A stretch of DNA of 64,000 nucleotides. It comes from Streptococcus downei MFe28. Lineage in GTDB: Bacteria; Bacillota; Bacilli; Lactobacillales; Streptococcaceae. Within the stretch, counting starts at the first letter, position 1; the number at the start of each line of letters is the position of its first letter. Positions 33,820 to 44,988 of this stretch are shown here, piece by piece. The stretch covers positions 868,001-932,000 of the forward strand of contig NZ_UHFA01000002.1 of the NCBI RefSeq assembly GCF_900459175.1, written 5' to 3'. The notes under the pieces were generated by a model that saw only the letters and a list, made by a program, of their open reading frames with translations, ran no database searches and had not been told where the DNA came from. Made by a program: the position numbers and the translations under genes.

Positions 33820-36521
33820 ATGAAAATATTTCAGGCAAAGTCGAATGGGCGACGGGTACAAATTCTTGAACAGGTCCCTTATTATGGTGTAAAGAGGTCC
33901 CTATATTTACTAGAATTTCTTGATAATAACGATCGCTGTCTAATAAGTGAGGAGGACTTTAAAAAATATTTCACTGTGCCAGAAAGCAAATGGACAAGGC
34001 AGGCAAAATTGGACCTTTATCTATCCTTGTTTCAGGGGCGGCGGGATGTCTATGCTAAAAGCTTCATCAATGATCAAGGAAAAATCCAGTATTATCCTTC
34101 CTATCATTATGGCTGGCGGCAACTTCCCAAGGAAAAGCGCACTTGTCAGCCACTAACTCAAGACGTTTTGGTTTCGCATTTAAAAGGAGAAACCAGTATT
34201 GGACTCTTTCCCATGTCTCTCAAGGACACCTGTAAACTACTAGCTATTGATCTGGATAAGAAGGATTGGCAAGCAGCTAGCCTAGCGATTCGGGAGACTG
34301 CGGACTATTATAATCTTGAAGTATCCGTTGAAATTTCAAGGTCTGGTAAGGGGGCGCATCTTTGGTTCTTTTTCCAAGATGAGATTCTTTGTTCGCAAGC
34401 GAGGCAATTCGGCCGAAAACTTCTAGAGTTAGCCATGCAAAAATCACAATCCTTGTCCTTCTCTTCTTTTGATCGTTTTTTCCCTAACCAAGATTTACTA
34501 CCAAAAGGTGGCTTTGGCAATCTGATTGCCCTTCCCCTACAGGGACAGGCCTATAGCCTGGACACAGTGTTTTTGTTGATAAGGAGTTTAAACCTTACCC
34601 TAACCAGTGGGATTACTTGGCTGGTTTAAAGAAAATTAGCAGGGAAAAACTCAGTCAATTTCTAGAGGTCTCAATTTCACCGGATTTAAGTTGCAAGTCA
34701 ACCTTAAGGGCTAACCTTTCTAATGTTATAGACTTTGAAAAAGCAGACCTCTCGTCAGCAGAGACCCACTATTTAAAAAAATTAGCTTCTTTTGCCAATC
34801 CGGAATTTTACATAAAACAAGCCAGCCGTCAACCAACCTACAATGTACCAGAACGCCTCTATCTTTATGAAGAGACCGATACCAAACTAAGGATTCCTAG
34901 GGGCCTCCTTGACGAGATTTTGAGAGATTTTCCAAAGGCAGAAATTAATAATCATTGCTTAGACAGAGGTAGGATAGGCGTAACCTTTACGGGGGAACTA
35001 AGATTTGACCAAGACTCAGCTCTTGAAGATTTGTTAGTCAAGGATAACGGTCTCTTGTCCGCTGAAACGGGCTTTGGAAAAACTGTTCTTGGAGCAGCCC
35101 TCATTGGAAAACGCCAAAGAAGAACACTTATCTTAGTTCACAATCAGCAGCTTTTGGAGCAGTGGCTAGATAGACTATCACAGTTTTTAACCTTTGAAGA
35201 GGAGGTACCTGTTCGCTACACCCCTAGTGGGCGAAAAAAGAAAATGGGTCACATTGGACAATATTATGGTGCCAAGAAGTGGCGGAGTCGCTTGGTGGAT
35301 GTCGCTATGATTCAGTCTTTATCTAAGCTAGATTCAGTTAGCGAACTGGTTAATGATTATGATATGTTACTCGTTGACGAGTGTCATCACACGAGCGCCA
35401 AAATGTTCGAAAAGGTTGTTGCAGCCTTTGCAGGTCCTTATCTTTATGGATTCACAGCGACACCGGAGCGAAAAAATGGTCACGAACCAATTGTATTTCA
35501 AAGGATTGGACCAATCTTACATCAAGCTGGTGCTCGTCAAGTTGGTTTTAATAAGCAGTTGGAATTAAAATTTACCGGTTTTGGTAAATTTGATTTGAAA
35601 AAAAGCAAGTCAAGTCAATTCACTGATCTAATGGAGTGGATTGCTAAAGATAAGGATCGCAATCAATTAATTCTAAAAGATTGTAAACTTGCTCTTGAAG
35701 AAGGACGGAAAATTCTAGTACTGACCAGACGACGAGACCATATTGACAACCTGGTTCATCAATTCCAAGCGCAAGGCATCAAAAAGGTCTTTGCTCTCAG
35801 TGGTCAGAGCAAGAAGAAGGAAAGGCAAGATATACTAGAGCAGCTGAATAAGCTGGATGAGAAGGAGGCCTTTATTTTGATTTCCACAGGGAGTTATATT
35901 GGTGAAGGTTTTGATCTCCCTCAATTAGATACCCTTGTATTGGCAGCGCCTCTGTCTTGGAAAAATAATCTTATTCAATATGCCGGTCGTCTCCACCGAG
36001 ATTTTCCAGGTAAAGATTTTGTGAAAATCATTGATTATATTGATATCCATGTACCATATTTAGAGAAAATGTTTCACAAACGGCAAGTCGCTTATCGGAA
36101 AATGAACTACCAACTAAAAGAGGGCAAGGTAGCTCAGACACTTTATTCGGTAAGCAACTATCAAAAAGCTTTGTTTGCCGATTTATCAAGAGCCAATAAG
36201 AAAATTTTCTTGCAGACCCCTAAGCTAAATAAGCAAAGACTTTATGAATTTTTAGCACAAGTAAAAGGGGTAAGCTTAGAATTAAAACTGCCTCTAAAAG
36301 AAAAGTCTAAGTTGGAAAAGGCCGGCTTAAGTGGTGATATCCAGATTGACGCAGCCGATGAATTAGTTTCCACCAATCTTCTGATTATCGATAGTTCCAT
36401 CGTCTGGTATGGTAATTTGGACATCCTAGGGAATTATCAGAAAGAAGAAGGAGTTCTTCTTAGGCTAGAGAGTTGGGAGCTGGCTCAAGAATTTATGGAG
36501 TTAATCAAAGGGAGACCATAA
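33820..36521 (+). pseudogene. AEP primase-helicase-PLD-like protein (TOTE type), frameshifted
   Basis: Two frames join into one ~900-residue protein. The first (33820-34629) is an archaeo-eukaryotic primase-like domain: acidic motif LLAIDLDKKDW, the ISRSGKGAHLWFFF histidine motif, and DLLPKGGFGNLIALPLQ, as in the primases named after TOTE conflict systems. The second (to 36521) is a superfamily 2 helicase: SAETGFGKT Walker A, DECHH Walker B, GFTATP, and STGSYIGEGFDLPQLD plus YAGRLHR in the C-lobe. It ends with a PLD-nuclease-like domain (LLIIDSSIVWYGNLDILG). The break is in the T run 34570-34574; one more T restores VFFVDKEF. Such proteins are suspected anti-element systems. It is either broken, phase-variable at the T run, or misread. 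Confidence 0.75.
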
Positions 36522-36629
36522 GATGTAGATTTATGGATCCCACTTGTTGAAGAAAAGACTTGTAAACTTCCCCTAGCATGCTTTTAATAGCGGGGCATCA
36601 CTAGTCTCAGTTCGCGTCTTCTTCTTGTT

Positions 36630-36664
36630 GCCCCCTTGACTCATATTGACGATTGGGGGCTTTT
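36630..36664 (+). terminator. Terminator before sstT
   Basis: GCCCCC (36630-36635) pairs with GGGGGC (36655-36660), with partly paired interior, then TTTTG. Confidence 0.7.
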
Positions 36665-36725
36665 GTATTAAGATGGTTTCATACATCATATTAAAAAATT
36701 CATTTTGAAACGAAGAGGTAAAAGA

Positions 36726-37961
36726 GTGAAGCGGATTTTATCAACTTGGAATCGGACGAGTTTGCTGAAGCGGATTGCTATCGGTGTTGTCCTTGGTCTT
36801 ATTTTGGGCTTAGCCATTCCTAAAGTTTCCATCATTGGTCTTTTGGGAAAATTATTTGTTGGAGCTCTCAAGGCCATTGCTCCACTCCTAGTCTTTGCCC
36901 TGGTTGCTAATGCCCTTTCGCAAACCCGTGAGGGCCAAAAATCCAACATGACCACGGTTATCGGACTCTATATGTTTGGGACCTTTGCGGCAGCCCTGAC
37001 AGCAGTTATTTCCCATTACCTATTTCCGATTAAGTTGACCTTATCCAGTGCGGCGACTAAGGCCGCGGCTAATGTCTCGCAATCCCCTCAGGGAGTGGGC
37101 GATGTCTTCCAATCTCTCCTACTTAAGATGGTTGATAACCCGATTCACGCCCTTGTTGAGGCCAATTATATTGGGGTTCTGGTTTGGGCAGTGGTCTTCG
37201 GCTTTGCCATGCGGACAGCTAGCCAACATACCAAGGAGTTGTTGACAACGATTGCAGAAGTGACCTCACAGATTGTGCGTTGGATTATTAATCTGGCTCC
37301 TTTTGGTATTCTTGGTTTGGTTTTTACAACCATTTCCGAGAATGGGATTAGTGTCCTCTCTAAATATGGTCTTCTGATTCTTGTTTTAGTGGGAACCATG
37401 CTTTTTGTCGCTTTGGTCGTGAATCCAATCATTGCTTTTGTCATGATGCGCAAGAATCCTTATCCTTTGGTTCTGCGCTGTATCCGAGAATCTGGTGTTA
37501 CAGCCTTCTTTACGCGGTCGTCTGCCGCTAATATTCCCGTTAATATGAAATTGTGTGAGGACTTAGGTTTAGACCCTGATACTTACTCGGTTTCCATTCC
37601 TCTGGGCTCAACCATCAATATGGCAGGGGCTGCTGTCACCATCAATGTCTTGACTCTGGCAGCCACCTCAACCTTGGGAATTCAGGTTGATTTTGCAACG
37701 TCCTTAATTTTAAGTGTTGTCGCAGCCATCTCTGCTTGTGGTGCCTCGGGTGTGGCTGGAGGTTCGCTCCTCTTGATTCCTGTTGCTTGTAGTCTCTTTG
37801 GAATTAGCAATGATACTGCTATGCAGGTTGTTGGCGCAGGTTTCATTGTTGGTGTTGTCCAAGACTCCTGTGAAACAGCCCTCAACTCTTCAACCGATGT
37901 CCTCTTTACAGCTGTAGCAGAATTTTCAGCTTGGGGTAAGAAAAAATCCTTGGGAAAATAA
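36726..37961 (+). CDS. sstT: Sodium:serine/threonine symporter
   Basis: The 411-residue transporter belongs to the dicarboxylate/amino acid:cation symporter (glutamate transporter-like) fold: eight helices plus two hairpins, with the serine-rich HP1 region [13 protein letters not shown], the [13 protein letters not shown] signature of helix 7, and the HP2 region [17 protein letters not shown]. The SstT branch takes up serine and threonine with Na+. I use GTG 36726, seven bases after GAGG, rather than the longer frame from TTG 36705. Directly after its stop lies a terminator that is itself part of a duplicated ktrA end. Confidence 0.9.
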   Translation: MKRILSTWNRTSLLKRIAIGVVLGLILGLAIPKVSIIGLLGKLFVGALKAIAPLLVFALVANALSQTREGQKSNMTTVIGLYMFGTFAAALTAVISHYLFPIKLTLSSAATKAAANVSQSPQGVGDVFQSLLLKMVDNPIHALVEANYIGVLVWAVVFGFAMRTASQHTKELLTTIAEVTSQIVRWIINLAPFGILGLVFTTISENGISVLSKYGLLILVLVGTMLFVALVVNPIIAFVMMRKNPYPLVLRCIRESGVTAFFTRSSAANIPVNMKLCEDLGLDPDTYSVSIPLGSTINMAGAAVTINVLTLAATSTLGIQVDFATSLILSVVAAISACGASGVAGGSLLLIPVACSLFGISNDTAMQVVGAGFIVGVVQDSCETALNSSTDVLFTAVAEFSAWGKKKSLGK

Positions 37962-37967
37962 ATTCAG

Positions 37968-38090
37968 AAAAGTAGCCTTGACCGTTCTGGTCAGGGCTAC
38001 TTTAGTGCTGTTCATCTTCTTATTTCAAATAGTTGAGGTAGTCGTATTTCTCAAAGGTGTCTGAGCTGGCGACGGCAACGATGGTGGCTT
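37968..38090 (-). pseudogene. Duplicated 3' end of ktrA with its terminator
   Basis: About 120 bases match 42143-42264 in the same orientation. They include the terminator stem AAAGTAGCC..GGCTACTTT and the last 22 codons of ktrA (ATIVAVASSDTFEKYDYLNY end). The three coding differences are all synonymous. Homology stops at GATGGTGGC. The stem still serves as the sstT terminator. The gap 38091-38191 holds a TATAAT at 38155 for the next gene. Confidence 0.82.
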
Positions 38091-38191
38091 GGCCACTTAG
38101 GCCTCTATAACTAGTTATAGAAAAAAGCTAACTTAGGAGAAGGGGCAAATATGCTATAATGAAGGTCAAAACGAATGAAAGTAGGGTTTCT

Positions 38192-39034
38192 ATGGCCGAT
38201 AACTTATTAGTCTTGCAGTCGGATTTTGGTCTTGTTGATGGGGCCGTTTCGGCCATGGTCGGAGTTGCTTTGCAGGAAGATAGTAATCTGAAGATTCACC
38301 ACCTAACACATGATATCACTCCTTATAATATTTTTGAGGGTTCCTATCGCCTCTTTCAAACGGTGGAGTACTGGCCACAAGGGACGACCTTTGTCTCTGT
38401 GGTTGATCCTGGGGTTGGTTCTGATCGCAAGAGTGTCGTTGCCCTGACTGAGAGGAATCAGTATATCGTTACTCCAGATAATGGAACCTTGTCTTACATT
38501 AAGAAGCATATCGGTATTAAGGCTGTTCGTGAAATCTCTGAGCTGAAAAATCGTCGTGAAAATACGGAACTTTCCTACACCTTCCATGGCAGGGATATCT
38601 ATGCTTTTACGGGTGCTAAGTTGGCCTCTGGCCATCTTACTTTTGAAGAGGTTGGACCAGAGCTTTCGGTTGAGGAAATCATTGAACTGCCGGTTGTAGA
38701 GACCCAGATTGAGGACAATCAGGTTCGGGGTGCAGTTGATATCCTAGATGTTAGGTTTGGTTCACTTTGGACTTCTATTAAAAATGACGACTTCAATGCT
38801 CTGTCTCCTAAGTTTGGTGAACGTTTTGAAGTCACCATTTTCAATAATGACATGCTGGTCTATCAAAATCAGGTTACCTATGGCAGGTCATTCGCCGATG
38901 TACGGATAGGACAGCCGATTATCTATATTAACTCCCTCTATCGTGTTGGCTTAGCAATTAATCAGGGTTCCTTCGCCAAGGCTTACAATGTTGGAGTCGG
39001 GCCTCAGTGGCATATCGAAATTAAGAAAATTTAA
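38192..39034 (+). CDS. SAM hydrolase / SAM hydroxide adenosyltransferase (DUF62)
   Basis: The 280-residue protein has the family features: LQSDFGLVDGAVSAMVGV at the start, DITPYNIFEGSYRL, TTFVSVVDPGVGSDRKSV, TPDNGTLSYI and FHGRDIYAFTGAKLASG. Members convert S-adenosylmethionine and water to adenosine and methionine. I start at ATG 38192 (AAAGTAGGG upstream), because the earlier ATG at 38159 overlaps a TATAAT. It is followed after 15 bases by a three-gene ECF importer, so adenosine, methionine or vitamin metabolism may connect them. It opens the block bracketed by ktrA-end repeats. Confidence 0.85.
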   Translation: MADNLLVLQSDFGLVDGAVSAMVGVALQEDSNLKIHHLTHDITPYNIFEGSYRLFQTVEYWPQGTTFVSVVDPGVGSDRKSVVALTERNQYIVTPDNGTLSYIKKHIGIKAVREISELKNRRENTELSYTFHGRDIYAFTGAKLASGHLTFEEVGPELSVEEIIELPVVETQIEDNQVRGAVDILDVRFGSLWTSIKNDDFNALSPKFGERFEVTIFNNDMLVYQNQVTYGRSFADVRIGQPIIYINSLYRVGLAINQGSFAKAYNVGVGPQWHIEIKKI

Positions 39035-39049
39035 ATTAAGGAGAAAAGG

Positions 39050-39598
39050 ATGACAAAAAATAATTCTATTAAAACTGTTGTCGCAACGGGAATCGGAGCC
39101 GCTCTCTTCGTTATCATCGGGATGTTTATTAATATCCCAATTTTTGGGAACACCAGCGTCCAATTACAATATGCGGTTCAGGCTCTCTTTTCCATTATTT
39201 TTGGTCCTATAGCTGGTTTTTTTATAGGCTTTATTGGACACGCCCTAAAAGATGGGATTCAGTATGGTAGTATTTCTTGGGCCTGGGTGCTGGCTAGTGG
39301 TCTAATTGGTTTAGGAATTGGCCTTTTTCGAAAATTGTACGATGTTAGTAAGGGAAAATTTTCTCTTAAGCAAGTGATTTGGTTTAATCTGGTGCAAATC
39401 ATTACAGTTTATATTTCCTATGGGCTGATCTGCCCACTGGGGGATCGTCTGATGTATAAGCAAGCTTGGTCCTATCTCTTTGCCCAAGGGTTTATAGCAG
39501 GAACGGCTAATGTGCTAACCATTGCAATAGGGGGTACCATTTTATTGAGTATTTACGCTAAAACCCAAGTGCAATCGTCTAGCCTCTCCAAAGATTAA
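39050..39598 (+). CDS. ECF transporter S component (UPF0397 family)
   Basis: The 182-residue protein has five or six hydrophobic segments and the UPF0397 pattern: [61 protein letters not shown] components bind the vitamin-like substrate; homologues next to YkoD/YkoC-like subunits are thought to import thiamine precursors, but the substrate here is not established. RBS AAGGAGAAAAGG precedes ATG. It sits two bases before the ATPase gene. Confidence 0.82.
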   Translation: MTKNNSIKTVVATGIGAALFVIIGMFINIPIFGNTSVQLQYAVQALFSIIFGPIAGFFIGFIGHALKDGIQYGSISWAWVLASGLIGLGIGLFRKLYDVSKGKFSLKQVIWFNLVQIITVYISYGLICPLGDRLMYKQAWSYLFAQGFIAGTANVLTIAIGGTILLSIYAKTQVQSSSLSKD

Positions 39599-39600
39599 TA

Positions 39601-41283
39601 ATGAAACCATTTATTGAATTTAAAAATTTTTCCTTCAAATATGATGCACAGAAGGAACCAACACTAAAGTCTCTTAATCTTAAGATTGAGAAAGGCCAGA
39701 AGGTCTTGATTATCGGCCCATCGGGCTGTGGCAAATCAACTCTGGCCCAGACAATTAATGGAATTATTCCCAATACCTTTCAGGGGGAGTGTCAGGGCGA
39801 CCTACTAATCAATGGTCAGTCGGCCTTTGATTTGTCCATCTATGACAAATCTCACTTGGTCAGTACAGTCCTGCAGGATACGGATGGCCAGTTCATTGGT
39901 TTGTCCGTTGCGGAAGATTTGGCATTTGCCTTGGAAAATGACTGCGAGCCACAGGAAGAAATGGTTAAGACCGTTCATAACTGGGCTGATAAGCTAGATC
40001 TCTTAGAGCTCTTAAATCACCGACCGCAGGATTTATCTGGAGGTCAGAAACAAAGAGTCAGTCTAGCTGGGGTCTTGATTGATGAAAGTCCGATTTTACT
40101 CTTTGATGAACCCTTGGCCAACTTGGATCCTAAGTCCGGTCAGGACACTATTGCCCTTATTGACCAGCTTCATAAAGAAGCTGGGGCTACAACGCTAATC
40201 ATTGAGCACCGTTTGGAAGATGTCCTATATCGGCCCGTAGATAAGATTATTCTGCTCAATGATGGGTGTATTCTTTTTGATGGAAGCCCAGATCAGCTCT
40301 TAGCATCGAATTTACTCAGTCAGAATGGTATCCGAGAACCCCTCTATATCTCGGTTTTACGTCAACTTGGATTGGAAATCGCCGACCTGTCTCCTCTATC
40401 AGATTTGGCCAACCTGTATCTTCCCCGAATTGACTTTAGTGGGCAACTTTCCACTCCTTCTTTCCAGCCTAAGCAGTCCTTACTTAATGTCAGCCATTTA
40501 AATTTTAGCTATAGTCCAGAAAAGCCAATTTTGGAAGATATTTCCCTGGAAATATCAAAAGGTGAACGGATAGCTATTGTTGGTAAGAATGGGGCGGGTA
40601 AGTCTACCCTAGCCAAGGCCCTGACCAAGTTTATCGAAGCAGATGGTCAGCTATTTTGGCAAAATCAAGACATTTCGGAGGATTCTATTAAGGAGAGGGC
40701 CAGTCGCATTGGCTATGTCCTCCAGAACCCCAATCAAATGATTAGTCAGACCATGATTTTTGACGAAGTTGCCAAGGGGCTTCGCTTACGTGGTTTGGAG
40801 GAAGAAGCGGTAAAAGAAAAAGTTTTGGCAACTTTAAAAACTTGTGGTCTCCATGAATTTCGACAGTGGCCCATCTCAGCTTTGTCATATGGGCAGAAGA
40901 AGCGGGTAACCATTGCTTCTATCCTTGTTTTAGAGCCAGACATCATCCTCTTAGATGAGCCAACGGCTGGTCAAGATATGCAACATTATACAGAAATTAT
41001 GAACTTTCTCGATGAGCTCAATCAATCTGGGCAAACCATTGTCATGATTACCCATGACATGCAATTGATGTTGGATTACTCAGACCGTTGTATAGTCCTA
41101 GTAGATGGTAAAGTTGTGGCCGATAAATCCCCAATGGAGGTACTGTCAGATAAGGAACTCTTAGAGATGGCTAACCTAAAGGAAACCAGTATCTTCCAGC
41201 TGGCTGAAAAAATGGGGGTGAGCCCTCTGACACTCAGTCAATTTTACCGTCAGAAAAAGGAGGAGCTTGCTAATGGCAAATAA
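39601..41283 (+). CDS. ECF transporter duplicated ATPase component
   Basis: The 560-residue protein is a fusion of two ABC ATPases. The first half has [22 protein letters not shown] and [13 protein letters not shown]. The second (from ~295) has GKNGAGKST, a signature [13 protein letters not shown] and [12 protein letters not shown]. It combines the roles of EcfA and EcfA'. It pairs with the S and T subunits on either side, overlapping the T-component gene by 11 bases. Confidence 0.9.
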   Translation: MKPFIEFKNFSFKYDAQKEPTLKSLNLKIEKGQKVLIIGPSGCGKSTLAQTINGIIPNTFQGECQGDLLINGQSAFDLSIYDKSHLVSTVLQDTDGQFIGLSVAEDLAFALENDCEPQEEMVKTVHNWADKLDLLELLNHRPQDLSGGQKQRVSLAGVLIDESPILLFDEPLANLDPKSGQDTIALIDQLHKEAGATTLIIEHRLEDVLYRPVDKIILLNDGCILFDGSPDQLLASNLLSQNGIREPLYISVLRQLGLEIADLSPLSDLANLYLPRIDFSGQLSTPSFQPKQSLLNVSHLNFSYSPEKPILEDISLEISKGERIAIVGKNGAGKSTLAKALTKFIEADGQLFWQNQDISEDSIKERASRIGYVLQNPNQMISQTMIFDEVAKGLRLRGLEEEAVKEKVLATLKTCGLHEFRQWPISALSYGQKKRVTIASILVLEPDIILLDEPTAGQDMQHYTEIMNFLDELNQSGQTIVMITHDMQLMLDYSDRCIVLVDGKVVADKSPMEVLSDKELLEMANLKETSIFQLAEKMGVSPLTLSQFYRQKKEELANGK

Positions 41284-42103
41284 ATTTATCGGCTATCGTC
41301 AAGGGCATGGCTTCCTCTACCAACTTTCTGGTAGTAGCAAGATGATTTTTTTCATTTTAGTGTCTCTTGCGGCCATGGTTAGCTATGATACTCGCTTTAT
41401 TTTGGGACTCAGTCTTTGTTCAGTGATTCTCTTTCGCTGGGCTAAGATTAAGTGGGTGGATATCTCCTTTGCAATGACGATTGTCTTTTTGATTGCTCTC
41501 TTTAATCTGCTTATGGTTTACCTCTTTGCTCCCTCCTATGGAGAGGAGATTTATGGGACTAAAACACTATTATTTGCTGGTTGGGGACGATTTTATATTA
41601 CTAGTCAGGAAGTCTTTTATCTTTTAAATCTGATACTTAAGTATTTCTGCACTGTTCCCTTGGCTATCCTTTTTTTGATGACCACCCATCCCAGCCAGTT
41701 CGCTGCCAGTCTCAATCGCATTGGTCTTTCCTATAAATTGGCCTATTCGGTTAGTTTGACCCTGCGCTATATTCCTGATGTTCAAGAGGAATTTAGCATG
41801 ATAAAGTTATCCCAGGAGGCAAGGGGCCTGGAGTTGTCTAAGAAGGCTAGCTTAGTCAGTCGCATTAAGGGAAATCTACAAATTGTCACTCCTTTGATTT
41901 TTGGTTCCCTTGAGCGAATTGATACCATAGCGACTGCCATGGAATTGCGCCGTTTTGGCAAGTATAAAAAAAGAACCTGGTATCAGGCTCAACCTGCAAG
42001 GGGAAAGGACTACTTGGTCTTAGCTATAGCCCTAATTATTTTATTGATTAGCATCGGCTTAATCTTGTTAAATCAGGGACGCTTTTATAATCCCTGGGCC
42101 TAG
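41273..42103 (+). CDS. ECF transporter transmembrane (T) component
   Basis: The 276-residue CbiQ/EcfT-family protein has about five membrane helices and the coupling helices with the Ala-Arg-Gly type motif SQEARGLEL, followed later by [18 protein letters not shown] start at ATG 41273 behind AAAGGAGG, inside the ATPase gene end. It transmits ATPase motion to the S component. The operon ends at a terminator shared with ktrA. Confidence 0.87.
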   Translation: MANKFIGYRQGHGFLYQLSGSSKMIFFILVSLAAMVSYDTRFILGLSLCSVILFRWAKIKWVDISFAMTIVFLIALFNLLMVYLFAPSYGEEIYGTKTLLFAGWGRFYITSQEVFYLLNLILKYFCTVPLAILFLMTTHPSQFAASLNRIGLSYKLAYSVSLTLRYIPDVQEEFSMIKLSQEARGLELSKKASLVSRIKGNLQIVTPLIFGSLERIDTIATAMELRRFGKYKKRTWYQAQPARGKDYLVLAIALIILLISIGLILLNQGRFYNPWA

Positions 42104-42141
42104 TCAATCGTTTAAAGGAAGACAAGAAAGTTGTAAAATAT

Positions 42142-42180
42142 AAAAAGTAGCCTTGACCAGAAAAGGTCGGGGCTACTTTA
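42142..42180. terminator. Bidirectional terminator between ecfT-like gene and ktrA
   Basis: AAAGTAGCC..GACC pairs with GGTC..GGCTACTTT. This stem is part of the duplicated segment also found at 37968. Confidence 0.85.
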
Positions 42181-42195
42181 GTGCTGTTCATCTTT

Positions 42196-42867
42196 TTATT
42201 TCAAATAGTTGAGGTAGTCGTACTTTTCAAAGGTATCTGAGCTGGCGACGGCAACGATGGTGGCCTGCTCAGGGAAGATAGTATTGTACTGAATATCCGT
42301 GGTTAAAGAGGCGTTTTTTCTCAGCCGATAACCAATGACGTTGAGGTCATACTTATCCCGAAGTTTTAATTTATTCAATTCTTTTCCCTGCCAGCTTTCT
42401 GGCAATTCGAATTCAATAATGGAAACACCTTCTTCCAAGTAGAAGATGTTGTGAATTCGGTGTCTCATCAAGGTTGATGCCAGGCTACGTCCCGATTCGC
42501 GTTCGGGGGAGATAACACGGTTGGCTCCGATTTCGTAGAGAACTTCCTCGAAGGTCGCATTTTTGGCCTTGGCAGCAATATAGGGGACGCCAAGTTTTTT
42601 ACAGTGCATAATCGCTAAAACCGAACTTTCCAGATTGTTCCCAGTAGCGATGATGACTTGCTGGCACTGATCAATTCCAGCCTCCTTGAGGGTCTCGATA
42701 TTGGTAATATCCCCAAGAATAGCCTTGCTGACGGAATCGGCAATGTCTTGTACATGGTTGGGTTTGTTGTCAATGGCGATAACTTCCTCACCAAACTTAG
42801 CCAGCTTTTCAGCCAAAGTGGTTCCGAAAATTCCCAATCCTAGGACACCAATAATTTTTTCTGACAT
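42196..42867 (-). CDS. ktrA: Potassium uptake regulatory subunit (RCK)
   Basis: The 223-residue protein has an N-terminal RCK Rossmann domain (GVLGLGIFGTTLAEKLAKFGEEVIAID, nucleotide-binding Asp33 area) that binds ATP/ADP or NAD, and a C-terminal RCK_C domain. It gates the KtrB channel, and in streptococci may respond to c-di-AMP through the C domain. It follows ktrB by 15 bases. Its last codons and terminator are duplicated near sstT. Confidence 0.9.
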   Translation of the reverse strand: MSEKIIGVLGLGIFGTTLAEKLAKFGEEVIAIDNKPNHVQDIADSVSKAILGDITNIETLKEAGIDQCQQVIIATGNNLESSVLAIMHCKKLGVPYIAAKAKNATFEEVLYEIGANRVISPERESGRSLASTLMRHRIHNIFYLEEGVSIIEFELPESWQGKELNKLKLRDKYDLNVIGYRLRKNASLTTDIQYNTIFPEQATIVAVASSDTFEKYDYLNYLK

Positions 42868-42882
42868 AATTTTCCTTTCTCT

Positions 42883-44256
42883 TTAACCTAAGGTTAGGTC
42901 AGTTCTTGCATAATCAATTGTTTTCTTCGAGCGTTGCCGCAGACTAAGTAAGACTGTAATTGGTCCGACACGGCCAAAGAACATGAGGGCCATAATAATG
43001 ATTCTCCCACCGGTGGTCAAATGGGTGGTGACATCCATAGAGACCCCAACTGTTGCTAGGGCACTGCAAGCCTCAAAGAGCAATCGAAAGGGGGAAATAG
43101 TCGGTTCAAATTCTAGGAGGCCAATATAGCCAATGACCAAGATGGTGAAGAAGAAAACTAGGATGGTAAAGGTTCGCTTAATCAGTTGGGTTGGAATCAT
43201 CCGATGATAGACACTAACCCGCCTTTCACCTCGGAATTCTGCCCGGAAAATTAAGAAGGTAATGGCTGCGACAATAAGCTTGAGACCGCCGGCCGTACCG
43301 CCAGGAGCGCCCCCAATTAGCATCTGAATCATGAAGATAAAATTAACCGAGTTTCCAGCCTTGGTGTAATCAATCGTAGCAAAGCCTGCCGTCCGCATAG
43401 TGACGGTTTGAAAAAAGCTGACCAGACCCTGGTGGAAGATATTTAATCGACCAATTGTATTGGGGTTTTTAAATTCAAGAATCCACGCGCTGCAGGTTCC
43501 AATTAGCAAAATCAGGGCAGTTGTCGTCAGGACCAGTCGCGTTTGGACGGTGAGTTTTCTTTTAAGTAGATTTATTTTATGAGGACTCTGCTGCAACCAG
43601 TCCTTGCACAAGTCAATGATGGCCATGAGATTTCGAAAACCCAGTCCCCCTGAGATAATCGAAAAGGCAACAGCTAGGTTAACCGTCCAATTGAGCTTGT
43701 AGTTGATGAGGCTGTTATTCCCCAAATTGTCAAAACCTGCATTACAAAAGGCTGAAACAGCTAAAAAGAAGCTATTAAAAATCCCATTTGACCAACCAAA
43801 TCTAGGAATAAAATCCGTCATCAGGATGAGGGCAACCAGCAATTCGATGGCAAAGGTGATTTTGTATATACGAAAGAGATAGTGCTTCAAATCGGCGATG
43901 GAGTTATTACCGATGGAGGATTGGAGAATTTCTTGTTGCTTGAGGGACATGCGCCGATTGATGCTGTAATAACTGATGGAAATCAGGCTAACCAAGCCCA
44001 AACCACCAATTTGCATGAGGCACATGACAATGAACTGACCGAGACCATTATAGACAGCCCCAACAGAAAAAACCGAGAGTCCTGTCACGCAAACCATGGA
44101 TACCGTGTTAAAGAGGTGATCAAAATAAGTGGTGGCAGGAGCATTGCTGTAGTGCATGATAGGAAGTGAGAGAAGCAGACTGCCTATCAAGATGACTGAG
44201 ATAAAGCTCCCACTAATACGTTGAGCGATAGATAGATTTTTTACAAAGGATAACAT
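42883..44256 (-). CDS. ktrB: Potassium uptake membrane subunit
   Basis: The 457-residue Trk/Ktr/HKT-family protein has four M1-P-M2 repeats. The selectivity-filter glycines are visible in the four loops: VCVTGLSVF, FCNAGFDN, RTAGFATID and ATVGVSMD. With KtrA it imports K+, probably Na+-coupled, and is important for osmotic balance and acid stress. It lies between rsmG and ktrA in one minus-strand operon. Confidence 0.92.
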   Translation of the reverse strand: MLSFVKNLSIAQRISGSFISVILIGSLLLSLPIMHYSNAPATTYFDHLFNTVSMVCVTGLSVFSVGAVYNGLGQFIVMCLMQIGGLGLVSLISISYYSINRRMSLKQQEILQSSIGNNSIADLKHYLFRIYKITFAIELLVALILMTDFIPRFGWSNGIFNSFFLAVSAFCNAGFDNLGNNSLINYKLNWTVNLAVAFSIISGGLGFRNLMAIIDLCKDWLQQSPHKINLLKRKLTVQTRLVLTTTALILLIGTCSAWILEFKNPNTIGRLNIFHQGLVSFFQTVTMRTAGFATIDYTKAGNSVNFIFMIQMLIGGAPGGTAGGLKLIVAAITFLIFRAEFRGERRVSVYHRMIPTQLIKRTFTILVFFFTILVIGYIGLLEFEPTISPFRLLFEACSALATVGVSMDVTTHLTTGGRIIIMALMFFGRVGPITVLLSLRQRSKKTIDYARTDLTLG

Positions 44257-44274
44257 GGGCGATCTAATCTCCGA

Positions 44275-44988
44275 TTAAAGTGGTTTCTTGTTAGGAAGTC
44301 CAGCCCGACGGGGGTACTTGTTAGGAGTTTCCTTTTTCTTCTCAACGATGGTAAGGCTTCTCTGGTCACCATTGGGCAATTGATAGCTTCTGTTTTCGAT
44401 GACCTTGGCAAATAAAAGTTTCAAGGCGGTTTGTGCCTGGCTTAACTCTTTATCCGCTGCTGCGGCCTTGAGAGCCAAGAGACGAGCACCAACTTTCAGG
44501 AAGGGAATAGTTAATTCTGAAAGAACCTGCATTCTTGCCACGGCCCTAGCTGTGACAAGGTCGTAGTTAGCCCGGAAGGCCTTGTCTTGGCCTAAGTCTT
44601 CAGCCCGACCGTGGTAGAAGTGAACCCCTGTCATCCCTAGCTCTTTAGCGACTTGCTCGAGGAAATTGATGCGCTTCTTAAGGGAATCAATAATGGTGAC
44701 CTCAAGTTGGGGACATAGAATCTTCATAGGAAGACTAGGAAAGCCAGCCCCAGCACCGATGTCGAGAAGCTTGATAGTATTGTTGCTGATTAGACCTTGT
44801 AAGACTGGTGCGACGGAATCGTAGAAGTGTTTGAGGTAGACCTCGTCCTTATCGGTAATAGCGGTTAAATTAATCTTCTGGTTCCAATCGACCAAGAGTC
44901 TAAAATAGCTTTCAAAATCTTGCTTTTGTTTGTCAGAAAGTTCAAAGCCCTCTTGGGCCAGAAGCTGATAAAATTCCTGGGGCGTCAT
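44275..44988 (-). CDS. rsmG: 16S rRNA (guanine527-N7) methyltransferase
   Basis: The 237-residue protein has the SAM-binding motif [18 protein letters not shown], then [16 protein letters not shown] motif region [30 protein letters not shown] typical of GidB/RsmG. It methylates G527 of 16S rRNA; loss gives low-level streptomycin resistance. It is the first gene of rsmG-ktrB-ktrA, a common streptococcal arrangement. Confidence 0.94.
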   Translation of the reverse strand: MTPQEFYQLLAQEGFELSDKQKQDFESYFRLLVDWNQKINLTAITDKDEVYLKHFYDSVAPVLQGLISNNTIKLLDIGAGAGFPSLPMKILCPQLEVTIIDSLKKRINFLEQVAKELGMTGVHFYHGRAEDLGQDKAFRANYDLVTARAVARMQVLSELTIPFLKVGARLLALKAAAADKELSQAQTALKLLFAKVIENRSYQLPNGDQRSLTIVEKKKETPNKYPRRAGLPNKKPL

